Positions 15,253-21,624 of a stretch of DNA of 30,305 nucleotides are shown here, one piece after another. The notes below the pieces were generated by a model, which saw only the letters and a program-made list of their open reading frames with translations, was not told the DNA's origin and did not search any database. The position numbers and the translations under genes are program-made. The DNA is taken from assembly GCA_964643965.1 (NCBI GenBank), contig CAZXVH010000062.1, positions 1 through 30,305 of the forward strand, read 5' to 3'. Each line of letters opens with the position of its first letter. Positions within the stretch are counted from its first letter, which is position 1. Source of the DNA: GCA-2746795 sp964643965 (lineage in GTDB: Bacteria > Chloroflexota > Anaerolineae > Promineifilales > Promineifilaceae).

Positions 15253-16449
15253 TTGGCTAAAGATTTAAACAACTGGTTGCAAAAACATGCGTTGGGCTTA
15301 ACCAAAGCGGTACTCTACCGTGCGCCCAACATGCTGCCGGACGCCGAAGACATCACCGCCTTTATCTTGCTCCTGGCAGAACAGGTGGGGCGGACGCGAG
15401 AAAGTCAGGTAACGGCCGTTCAATCTTGGGCGCTGACCACCATCGGTTTTGACGCCCATGCTGCCGGTGATTGGTTAACCGTGCTGCACGTCCTCAAAGA
15501 AGCCATCGCCAAACGAGTGCAGCAAGAAATTCCGCTGGAAGAAGCCTTATCCACCTGGCTCTCCATAGACGACTTCTTTACCTATGCCCTGATCGAAGCA
15601 TCCCACTTAGCCAGTGATATTGATCACGCCGCCCTGTTAGAGCATGCCCAAAGTCTGCGGGCGCAGATGGCCGAGTTTGAAAAAAGTAAATCAAACTTTG
15701 TGGCGGTGGCGGCCCATGAACTGAAAACGCCGCTCACCTTGCTCGAGGGTTATGCCAACATGATCCGCTACGAATCGGCGCCTGACTCCCGCTTGATGTT
15801 GTATGTGGAGGGCTTGAGCAACGGTTTTCGGCGCATGTATGAGATTATCAACGATATGATCGACGTTTCCTTAATCGATCTGAAAGGCGTTGAACTCAAT
15901 TACACCCAGTTTTACCTGGAGCGCATCATCCTGGGGGTCGCCGATAATTTAGACAAATATTTCTTTGAACGGCAGGTTGATCTGGTGATTATGCCTTTAG
16001 GTGAAGAACTGCGCATTTACGGTGACCAGGAGAAACTGGTGAACGCCTTTACCAAAGTTCTCCTGAATGCGTTAAAATTCACGCCCAATGGCGGCAAGGT
16101 AACGGTTTCTTCGGCCGTAACCCGTCAGGAAGAGGCCCTGGATAACCTGATGGGATACATTCAGGTAAAAGTGACAGATACCGGTATTGGCATTAATCCC
16201 GAAAACCTGGAAATGATATTCGACAAATTCACCAGCACCATGGATGTCAACTTGCATTCATCCAGTAAAACAAACTATAAAGGGGGCGGCCCTGGTTTGG
16301 GATTGGCAATTGGGCGCGGCATTATTCAGGCGCATGGCGGCCGTATTTGGGCCGAAAGCGAAAAATGTGACGAAGCAAATTGCCCCGGAGCCACCTTTTA
16401 TATTGAGCTTCCCATCTGGCAAAAGGCGCCAATTATTCAACGAAGATAG
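15253..16449 (+). CDS. Soluble sensor histidine kinase
   Basis: A 398-aa histidine kinase lacking transmembrane segments. The N-terminal ~130 residues are helical and resemble the RsbRD-type N-terminal sensor (tentative). A DHp domain follows with H-box FVAVAAHELKTPLTLLEGY, phospho-acceptor His155. The HATPase_c domain has the N-box (NAFTKVLLNALKFTPNGG), G1 (DTGIG), F-box (IFDKF) and G2 (GGGPGLGLAIGRGI). The start is TTG 15253: AAGGA at 15241-15245 stands 7 nt upstream and no closer ATG exists. No response regulator is adjacent, so it is an orphan kinase here. A short CEEANCPG-like cysteine pair (CDEANCPGA) lies near the C-terminus. Confidence 0.9.
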   Translation: MAKDLNNWLQKHALGLTKAVLYRAPNMLPDAEDITAFILLLAEQVGRTRESQVTAVQSWALTTIGFDAHAAGDWLTVLHVLKEAIAKRVQQEIPLEEALSTWLSIDDFFTYALIEASHLASDIDHAALLEHAQSLRAQMAEFEKSKSNFVAVAAHELKTPLTLLEGYANMIRYESAPDSRLMLYVEGLSNGFRRMYEIINDMIDVSLIDLKGVELNYTQFYLERIILGVADNLDKYFFERQVDLVIMPLGEELRIYGDQEKLVNAFTKVLLNALKFTPNGGKVTVSSAVTRQEEALDNLMGYIQVKVTDTGIGINPENLEMIFDKFTSTMDVNLHSSSKTNYKGGGPGLGLAIGRGIIQAHGGRIWAESEKCDEANCPGATFYIELPIWQKAPIIQRR

Positions 16450-16455
16450 CTGAAG

Positions 16456-16479
16456 GCTGAGCTTGCCGAAGCCTGAGCC
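16456..16479. repeat. REP-like TGAGCTTGCCGAAGCC motif
   Basis: AAGGCTGAGCTTGCCGAAGCC follows the histidine kinase stop by a few bases. It matches the arm of the 50-bp palindrome at 21416-21465 (TGAGCTTGTCGAAGTCC). I recall very similar TTCGACAAGCTCA hairpins as dispersed repeats in many bacteria, but cannot verify that here. Confidence 0.6.
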
Positions 16480-16506
16480 ATTACCACAAATATATCGGAG
16501 GCAGTT

Positions 16507-17838
16507 ATTTCCACAAAGCGAGAACCTATTGAGACAACCACCCCTACAGAGCGGGCTTATCTGGTCGGCGCAGAAATTAAAGGGGTGCGTTCGCTCACAT
16601 CTATTTCTGAAAGTTTGGCAGAATTAAGCCGCCTGGCTGATACGGCCGGACTGGAAGTGGTGGGCCAAACGTACCAAAACCTGAACAAACCATACACTGC
16701 CACCTATATTGGCCCTGGCAAAATCGAAGAGATTAAAATTCTGGTAGAAGAGTTAGAGGTGAACGTCGTCATTTTTGATGATGAGTTGACCCCCCGCCAT
16801 CAACGTGAATTGGAAAAGATTTTTGGCGAAGATGTCAAAGTGATTGATCGCACGGCCTTGATTTTGGATATTTTCGCCCTGCACGCCCACACCAGCGAAG
16901 GCAAGCTCCAGGTGGAACTGGCACAGCTTGAGTACCGCGTCCCGCGTCTGACGCGGCTGTGGACGCATCTGGCGCGGCAAGCCGGCGGTCGGGCGGGTGG
17001 CTCCACCGGTGGGGTGGGGGTGCGCGGCCCTGGCGAAACCCAGTTGGAGACAGACCGTCGCGAAATCGGGCGACGTATTGCTGCCATTAAAAAACAGTTG
17101 GAAAGCGTCCGCGCTCATCGGGAGCGGCATCGCGCCAAGCGGCAGCAAACGGAGCTGCAAGTGGTGGCCATTGTGGGTTATACCAACGCCGGTAAATCCA
17201 CCCTGCTCAATGCTTTGACGGATGCGGATGTACTGTCGGCCGATATGTTGTTTGCCACCTTAGACCCCACCACGCGCAAGGTGAAGATGCCGGGAGGCCG
17301 GGAGGTATTGTTCACCGATACGGTGGGCTTTATCCAAAAACTGCCCACTGAGATAGTGGCCGCTTTTCGAGCCACTTTAGAAGAGATTACGGAAGCTGAC
17401 ATTTTGCTGCATGTGGTGGACGCCACCCATGCCAATGCCATCGCCCAAATTGATGCGGTGGAGGATACGCTGGCGGAGTTGGAAGTGGACCATCTGCCGT
17501 TGGTGACGGCCTTTAACAAGGCAGACTTGCTGCCGCCCGGTCGTGATCCGCTGCGGGAATTGGATGTGGCCGGGCCGGCCGTGGTGGTATCGGCGGCCAC
17601 CGGGCTGGGGCTGAATGCCTTGTTGGCGGCGATTGAAGGGGTGATGGTGGGCACGATGCAGCCGGTACAGGTGCAGCTGCCATATCAGCGCGGTGATTTG
17701 TTATCACTGTTTTACGAACGGGGTCAGGTGGATGAGGAGATACATGCAGAAGGGGGGATTGGGCTAAACGGCCGTTTACCCCCTCGCCTTGTCCCCTATT
17801 TTAAGCCATATCTGGTGGAAGAAGAGATAGAGAGATGA
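16507..17838 (+). CDS. hflX: HflX ribosome-associated GTPase, probable ATT start
   Basis: GTPase that binds the 50S subunit and splits stalled or stress-inactivated ribosomes. The HflX N-terminal domain holds YIGPGKIEEIKILVEE and FDDELTPRHQRELEK, followed by a glycine-rich linker (GGRAGGSTGGVGVRGPGE) and a coiled coil. The GTPase domain has G1 GYTNAGKST, G3 DTVGF and G4 NKAD. The first standard start (GTG 16585, 417 aa) would delete conserved sequence: the in-frame upstream codons read TERAYLVGAEIKGVRSL, typical of HflX N-termini. The only Shine-Dalgarno (GGAGG, 16497-16501) stands 5 nt before ATT 16507. An in-frame TGA at 16474 bounds the ORF, and no ATG, GTG or TTG lies between. I therefore annotate ATT (443 aa). 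Confidence 0.9.
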   Translation: MSTKREPIETTTPTERAYLVGAEIKGVRSLTSISESLAELSRLADTAGLEVVGQTYQNLNKPYTATYIGPGKIEEIKILVEELEVNVVIFDDELTPRHQRELEKIFGEDVKVIDRTALILDIFALHAHTSEGKLQVELAQLEYRVPRLTRLWTHLARQAGGRAGGSTGGVGVRGPGETQLETDRREIGRRIAAIKKQLESVRAHRERHRAKRQQTELQVVAIVGYTNAGKSTLLNALTDADVLSADMLFATLDPTTRKVKMPGGREVLFTDTVGFIQKLPTEIVAAFRATLEEITEADILLHVVDATHANAIAQIDAVEDTLAELEVDHLPLVTAFNKADLLPPGRDPLRELDVAGPAVVVSAATGLGLNALLAAIEGVMVGTMQPVQVQLPYQRGDLLSLFYERGQVDEEIHAEGGIGLNGRLPPRLVPYFKPYLVEEEIER

Positions 17839-17890
17839 AAATTCGCAATGCGATTTGCCCAATCGCCCGACATGTACGAGGAGCGCCTGA

Positions 17891-18100
17891 ATGAACGAAC
17901 TGGTTGAACGACTGAACGATTTTTTTGCAGAACGGCCGGGCATCTTGCCCCTGGCCGGCGTGGGTCTGGTGGTTTTGAACCTCTTGCTGCAAATCTACCC
18001 TGGCCCCGGCAGCGGTTGGTTTGTGGATAGTAATCTCTTGCTCCATATTGGCGTCGTTATGAGCGTGATTGGCTTGCTCCTGGTTCGTGCTCTGACTTAA
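17891..18100 (+). CDS. Small two-helix membrane protein, function unknown
   Basis: A 69-aa protein, not recognised. A short charged N-terminal helix (NELVERLNDFFAERPG) precedes a first hydrophobic segment (ILPLAGVGLVVLNLLLQIY). A Gly/Pro loop (PGPGSGWF) leads to a second hydrophobic segment (NLLLHIGVVMSVIGLLLVRAL) at the C-terminus. GAGGAG (17878-17883) stands 7 nt before ATG 17891, a strong site that makes this a likely real gene despite its size. It lies 52 nt downstream of hflX on the same strand and may be co-transcribed with it. Confidence 0.75.
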   Translation: MNELVERLNDFFAERPGILPLAGVGLVVLNLLLQIYPGPGSGWFVDSNLLLHIGVVMSVIGLLLVRALT

Positions 18101-18148
18101 AAAGTGGCAAGGTGGCAAAGTGGCTCGTTACCCTGCCACCCTTAAATC
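18101..18148. repeat. Foldback word repeat (AAGTGGC / GCCACC)
   Basis: AGTGGCAAGGTGGCAAAGTGGC is followed by a short loop and CTGCCACCCTT, giving a stem of about 8 bp between the small membrane protein gene and the peptidase gene. Same architecture as the other intergenic foldbacks. Confidence 0.65.
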
Positions 18149-18151
18149 CTT

Positions 18152-19321
18152 ATGATCCCCATTGAAACGATTGCCCAAGATCAACAGGTTCAGGCAGCGT
18201 TGCGCTCTTTTCAGCAGCAGCGGAAAGCGCAGCTTGATTTGATCGTGCGTATCCAGCAAATCCCGGCGCCGACGTTTGCCGAAGGGCAACGGGCGCAGTT
18301 TGTGCAGGCGCAGATGCAGTCGTTGGGCCTGGCGGATGTGCATCAGGACGAATTGGCAAACGTCTATGGCCGGCTGTCGGGCATGGATGGCGACCCACCG
18401 CTGGTGGTGTCGGCGCACCTGGATACGGTTTTCCCCTTGGAAACAGACCTGAGTTTGCAGCGAAACGGCCGTTTCCTTTGTGCGCCTGGCATTGGGGATA
18501 ATTCCACCGGGGTGGCCGGGCTGCTGCTGCTGGCAGAGGCGCTTCTGGCGCATGATCTGCCTTTGAAGCGAGATCTGTGGCTGGTGGCAAACGTGTGCGA
18601 AGAGGGGCTGGGCGACCTGCGTGGGATGCGGGCCGTTGTTGATAAATTTGGCGATAAAGCCACCTACATTGTGGTAGAAGGGGGCTTGTTTGGCCAGATT
18701 TCCCATGAAGCCATTGGCGTCAGCCGCCACCGCATCACCGTCAACGCCCCTGGCGGGCACTCCTGGGGCAGCTTTGGCAAAGCCAGCGCCATCCACGTCT
18801 TAGCCAAAATCATCACCGGCATCGACGCTATGAAACTACCGGTCACGCCGCGGACGACCTACAATGTGGGCACGATTCAGGGCGGCACCTCTATCAACAC
18901 CATCGCCCAAACGGCCAGCCTGGAGCTGGATTTGCGCTCGGAAGACGTAGCGGCATTGGCGGCGCTGGTCAACCAGGTGCGGTTGTTGGTGGCGGAAACG
19001 GCGCAGCTGTACGCCGCGCAGGAAGTGACGAGTGAGATGGCGACTATTGGGCAGCGGCCGGCCGGCAGCATCCCTCGCCAGACGGATTTGGTGCAGGCGG
19101 CGGTGGCGGCGCTCCATTATGTGGGCTGCGATGACATCACTTTCATGAAGGGCAGCACCGATGCCAATATACCTTTGAGCCGGGGCATAACGGCCGTTTG
19201 TATCGGCCTCACCAAATCCGCCAACGCCCACCGCCTGGATGAATATATCGATCCCCTGCACCTGCCGCATGGCTTGAGCCAACTTTTGCTGCTCATTCTG
19301 GCGGCGGGGGGCAGTGGATAG
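18152..19321 (+). CDS. M20-family metallopeptidase
   Basis: A 389-aa member of the M20 peptidase/deacylase family (di- or tripeptidases, acyl-amino-acid hydrolases). The di-metal ligands are in canonical order: His89 in SAHLDTVFP with Asp91, bridging Asp116 in GIGDNSTG, catalytic Glu150/Glu151 in VCEEGLGD, an acidic residue in VVEGGLFG and the C-terminal His in NAHRLDEYI. The dimerisation domain insert is between about residues 180 and 290 (VNAPGGHSWGSFGKASAIHVL). Length is normal. No Shine-Dalgarno precedes ATG 18152; a TTAAAT hexamer sits 4 nt before it, slightly close for a leaderless promoter. The C-terminus reads into AGT-GGA words and the stop TAG lies inside the ACAGTGG repeat. Confidence 0.9.
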   Translation: MIPIETIAQDQQVQAALRSFQQQRKAQLDLIVRIQQIPAPTFAEGQRAQFVQAQMQSLGLADVHQDELANVYGRLSGMDGDPPLVVSAHLDTVFPLETDLSLQRNGRFLCAPGIGDNSTGVAGLLLLAEALLAHDLPLKRDLWLVANVCEEGLGDLRGMRAVVDKFGDKATYIVVEGGLFGQISHEAIGVSRHRITVNAPGGHSWGSFGKASAIHVLAKIITGIDAMKLPVTPRTTYNVGTIQGGTSINTIAQTASLELDLRSEDVAALAALVNQVRLLVAETAQLYAAQEVTSEMATIGQRPAGSIPRQTDLVQAAVAALHYVGCDDITFMKGSTDANIPLSRGITAVCIGLTKSANAHRLDEYIDPLHLPHGLSQLLLLILAAGGSG

Positions 19322-19412
19322 TGGACAGTGGACAGTGAACAGTAAACAGTCAACAGTAAACAGTGGGCAGTGGGCGACCTGCCACTTGCCACCTGCCACC
19401 AGCCACCTTTCC
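19313..19412. repeat. ACAGTGG/AACAGTAA tandem words plus GCCACC words
   Basis: About eight 7-nt units (TAGTGGA, CAGTGGA, CAGTGAA, CAGTAAA, CAGTCAA and variants) start within the last codons of the peptidase gene. GCCACTTGCCACCTGCCACC follows on the other side of a short loop and can pair with AGTGGGCAGTGGGC. The first part belongs to the heptamer family at 1-133. The array fills the gap to the acyl-CoA dehydrogenase ribosome-binding site. Confidence 0.9.
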
Positions 19413-19426
19413 AAGGAGACACAACA

Positions 19427-20575
19427 ATGAATTTTGAACTAACCGAAGAGCAACGCGAGTTTAAACATGTGGTACATGAGTTTGTGGCCAAAGAGGTCAA
19501 ACCTCTGGCGCGGCATACGGATGAGACGGGAGAGTTTAACTGGACGGCCGTTAAGAAGATGGGTCCGCTGGGGCTACTGGGGCTGGAAGTGCCGGAAATG
19601 TATGGCGGGGCGGAGGTAGACGCTATCAGCGCCGCCATTGCTATCGAGGAGTTGGGCTGGGGCTGCGGCTCGACGGCGCTGGCCGTGTCGGCGCATAACG
19701 GGCTGGCGCTGGGGCCGGTGGTGCGCTTTGGCACAGAGGCTCAAAAGCAAACCTGGCTGCCGCCGTTGGCGACCGGACAGGGTAAATTGGCCTGCCTCTC
19801 TCTCACTGAACCGGGGGCTGGCTCTGATTTGCAAGGGGGGGTGCGCACAACGGCCGTTGCCGAAGGCGATTCCTGGATCATCGATGGCAGCAAAATGTGG
19901 ATGACCAATGCTTCTATTTCCGATTTGATGGTCGTCCTTTGCCGCACGGATCCGGCCGGGGGCAGCCGCAGTTTGAGCCATATTTTAGTGCCAAGCCACA
20001 CGCCCGGCGTCACCATTGCCCCCGCCGAAAAGAAAATGGGGCTGAAAGGTTCGCCCACCCATGCCGTCACCTTTGATGAAGTGCGTGTGCCCCGAGAGAA
20101 CTTGTTGGGCGAAGAAGGGCGCGGTTTGCAGCAAACCCTGGCTACGCTAGATGGCGGGCGCATCGCCATTGGCGCCCTGGCGGTGGGGCTGGCGCAGGCG
20201 GCGTATGAAGCGGCGCTGCGATACGCCCACGAGCGCAAAACTTTCGGCAAGCCGATTGCCCATCATCAAGCGGTGCAATGGCTGTTGGCGGACGCGGCTA
20301 CGGAGATTCAGGCCGCGCGACTGATGGTATTGTGGGCCGCCTGGTTGAAGGGAGGAGGCCGTTCCTACACCAAAGAGGCGGCTATGGCGAAATTATTTGC
20401 CACCGAAATGAGTGAGCGCGTCTGCCGCAACGCTATCCAGGTGCATGGCGGTTATGGTTACAGCGCCGAGTTCGAGGTAGAGCGCATGTACCGCGACACC
20501 CGCCTGATGACCATCGGCGAAGGCACCAGCGAAATTCAACGGCTGGTGATCGCCCGCCATATTTTGAATTTGTGA
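19427..20575 (+). CDS. Acyl-CoA dehydrogenase
   Basis: A 382-aa FAD flavoenzyme that introduces the alpha-beta double bond into acyl-CoA thioesters in fatty acid or branched-chain amino acid breakdown. The N-terminal helical domain begins NFELTEEQREFKHVVHEFV. The middle beta domain carries the signature ACLSLTEPGAGSDLQ and WIIDGSKMWMTNA. The C-terminal helical domain has RKTFGKPIAHHQAVQW, QVHGGYGYSAEFEVERMYRD and GEGTSEIQRLVIARHIL. Glu365 in the GEGTSEI motif corresponds to the catalytic base of medium- and short-chain enzymes. ATG 19427 is chosen because AAGGAG (19413-19418) stands 8 nt upstream; the earlier in-frame start at 19370 lies in repeat DNA. No electron-transfer flavoprotein gene is nearby. 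Confidence 0.93.
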   Translation: MNFELTEEQREFKHVVHEFVAKEVKPLARHTDETGEFNWTAVKKMGPLGLLGLEVPEMYGGAEVDAISAAIAIEELGWGCGSTALAVSAHNGLALGPVVRFGTEAQKQTWLPPLATGQGKLACLSLTEPGAGSDLQGGVRTTAVAEGDSWIIDGSKMWMTNASISDLMVVLCRTDPAGGSRSLSHILVPSHTPGVTIAPAEKKMGLKGSPTHAVTFDEVRVPRENLLGEEGRGLQQTLATLDGGRIAIGALAVGLAQAAYEAALRYAHERKTFGKPIAHHQAVQWLLADAATEIQAARLMVLWAAWLKGGGRSYTKEAAMAKLFATEMSERVCRNAIQVHGGYGYSAEFEVERMYRDTRLMTIGEGTSEIQRLVIARHILNL

Positions 20576-20623
20576 GTAGTCAAGAAGTTCAACTTCTCAA
20601 AGAAGTTGAACTTCTACTCACTT
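20572..20623. terminator. Bidirectional hairpin between convergent genes
   Basis: AGAAGTTCAACTTCT (20583-20597), loop CAA and its exact reverse complement (20601-20615). GTGAGTAG and ACTCAC extend the stem with a small bulge. It lies between convergent stop codons (20575 plus and 20614 minus) and overlaps the latter by 2 nt. No long T-run follows on either strand, so termination strength is uncertain. Confidence 0.7.
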
Positions 20624-21207
20624 AAAATGACAAATGTTCTTGGTTCGCTGCTCAGGAGCGGCGTTTCTGAGCGGATGGTTTCGAGCTTGACCAGCAGCTG
20701 GATTTCACCGCCGCTGTCTGTGAGGGCATTAACGGCCGTTTGCCACCGATAGCCCATCCCCAAATTAGCCTCTACCAACCGACCTACAGGCACATCCCCC
20801 GTTTCATCGCGCAGATAGACGCCAAAATATTGATCTTCGGCCAGCGGTTCTGACCAGGTCCAGTACAACGTGAGGCTATCGTCTGCCAGGAGGCGGCTGT
20901 CGGCCGGCGGACCGAGCAGGGTGATGGTGGCTGTGGGCGGGAAGACGGGCAGGGGAATGGCGGTGGCGGTGGGAGGAGTAGTTTGCGTGGGCAGAACGGC
21001 CGTTTCCTCTGTTTGAATGGGGGCCAGAGCAGCGGGGGTGGGAACGGCCGTTTCCGCTTTTGGCGTAAAAGTGGGGGGTGGCGCGGCCGGTTTTGGTCGT
21101 GGCAGTGAGTTAAGCAGCCCCAGACAAAGCAGCAAGAGCAGCAGCGGCGTTATGATAGTGAAAATGCGGCGACGTTTGTTGGGTCGTACTAAATGGGGTT
21201 CGGCCAC
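20614..21207 (-). CDS. Membrane-anchored protein of unknown function, Pro/Thr-rich linker
   Basis: A 197-aa protein, not recognised. The start is GTG 21207, supported by GGAG 5 nt upstream. A basic N-terminus (EPHLVRPNKRRRI) precedes one hydrophobic helix (FTIITPLLLLLLCLGLLNSL), then a low-complexity Pro/Thr/Ala linker (about residues 33-92). A folded C-terminal domain (about 93-197) includes LTLYWTWSEPLAEDQYFGVYL and EIQLLVKLETIRS, a pattern like an Ig/FN3-type beta-sandwich, which is inference. It is probably displayed outside the membrane. Two AACGGCCGTT copies lie in the linker-coding region, and both encode TAV. No operon partner is evident. Confidence 0.72.
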   Translation of the reverse strand: MAEPHLVRPNKRRRIFTIITPLLLLLLCLGLLNSLPRPKPAAPPPTFTPKAETAVPTPAALAPIQTEETAVLPTQTTPPTATAIPLPVFPPTATITLLGPPADSRLLADDSLTLYWTWSEPLAEDQYFGVYLRDETGDVPVGRLVEANLGMGYRWQTAVNALTDSGGEIQLLVKLETIRSETPLLSSEPRTFVILSE

Positions 21208-21243
21208 TTTACTCCTATCCTGCCTTTGCTCCAGTATGCGCTG

Positions 21244-21252
21244 ATTTTAACA
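21244..21252 (-). promoter_or_regulatory. Extended -10 for the anchored unknown gene
   Basis: On the minus strand TGTGTTAAAAT lies 36 nt before the GTG at 21207. It matches the 11-mer upstream of trmFO exactly. No clear -35 is visible. The leader is long enough to include the GGAG ribosome-binding site, so this mRNA is leadered. Confidence 0.45.
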
Positions 21253-21310
21253 CAGAAGTCGGGGCCAGGGCAGAGGAGGGGGCGCTAAATCACTGTTTTT
21301 TCTCACGGGA

Positions 21311-21341
21311 GATTACAAAAATCTGCCACTTTTGTAATCTG
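21311..21341. repeat. 11-bp inverted repeat related to 11024-11056
   Basis: AGATTACAAAA and TTTTGTAATCT with a 9-nt loop (ATCTGCCAC). It is a variant of the element AGATTACAAAAGTCTGCTAG... at 11024 with the loop-proximal bases diverged. Confidence 0.85.
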
Positions 21342-21375
21342 GCATGGGGAGAAAGTGAGGGGAAACTTAATTTTT

Positions 21376-21493
21376 AGGGTGCGCGGCGTTTTTGTTGACG
21401 TAGTATCATTGCTAAACGAGGAGTGAGCTTGTCGAAGTCCGGACTTCGACAAGCTCACTCCTCGTCTCCATCAACCAAAGTTACGCGCACCCT
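21376..21493. repeat. Nested inverted repeat with perfect 50-bp palindrome
   Basis: Positions 21416-21465 form a perfect palindrome with no spacer; its arm contains TGAGCTTGTCGAAGTCC. Outer arms AGGGTGCGCG (21376-21385) and CGCGCACCCT (21484-21493) are also reverse complements, with weaker pairing inside them. The element has a MITE- or REP-like appearance. No target-site duplication or ORF was identified. Confidence 0.9.
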
Positions 21494-21509
21494 GATTTTT
21501 ATCATTATT

Positions 21510-21537
21510 TTGCAAAGAATATGTTTTATGCTATACT
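21510..21537 (+). promoter_or_regulatory. Promoter of candidate small RNA
   Basis: TTGCAA (21510-21515), a 16-nt spacer and TATACT (21532-21537), preceded by TGC for an extended -10. Initiation would be near 21543-21545. No ORF starts downstream on the plus strand. Confidence 0.55.
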
Positions 21538-21543
21538 GCTTTT

Positions 21544-21602
21544 GGCTCCCCCCCCAGAGATGTTCCTGTAAGCGCCTGCTTACAGGACATCTCATTTTTT
21601 TT
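21544..21602 (+). ncRNA. Candidate small RNA of about 60 nt
   Basis: Defined by the promoter at 21510-21537 and a terminator at about 21557-21602. The terminator stem is GAGATGT(T)CCTGTAAGC, loop GCCT, GCTTACAGGACATCTC, followed by ATTTTTTTT. The predicted 5' tail contains eight consecutive C. It lies antisense and downstream of the AAA+ ATPase gene. No known RNA family is recognised. Confidence 0.4.
21557..21602 (+). terminator. Strong Rho-independent terminator, plus strand
   Basis: A 16-bp stem with one bulged T, GCCT loop and eight T after the stem. The orientation is plus, although both flanking protein genes are on the minus strand, so it must serve a plus-strand transcript or be part of a transposed element. 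Confidence 0.8.
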
Positions 21603-21624
21603 GCCAAAACGCCAGCCGCCACCC

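Larger units (their letters stand above)
21208..21624. other. 417-nt intergenic region rich in inverted repeats
   Basis: No protein gene is supported. From left to right it holds the -10 of the minus-strand gene, a hairpin related to the one at 11024 (21311-21341), a nested inverted repeat with a perfect 50-bp palindrome (21376-21493), and a candidate small RNA with promoter and terminator on the plus strand (21510-21602). Confidence 0.8.

Noticed and set aside
16585..16587. GTG as the hflX start
   Set aside because: It would remove the conserved upstream segment, and the only strong ribosome-binding site is 84-88 nt further upstream.
18128..18796. 222-aa minus-strand reading frame
   Set aside because: It is antisense to the M20 peptidase, with low-complexity His/Arg/Gln content typical of a shadow frame.
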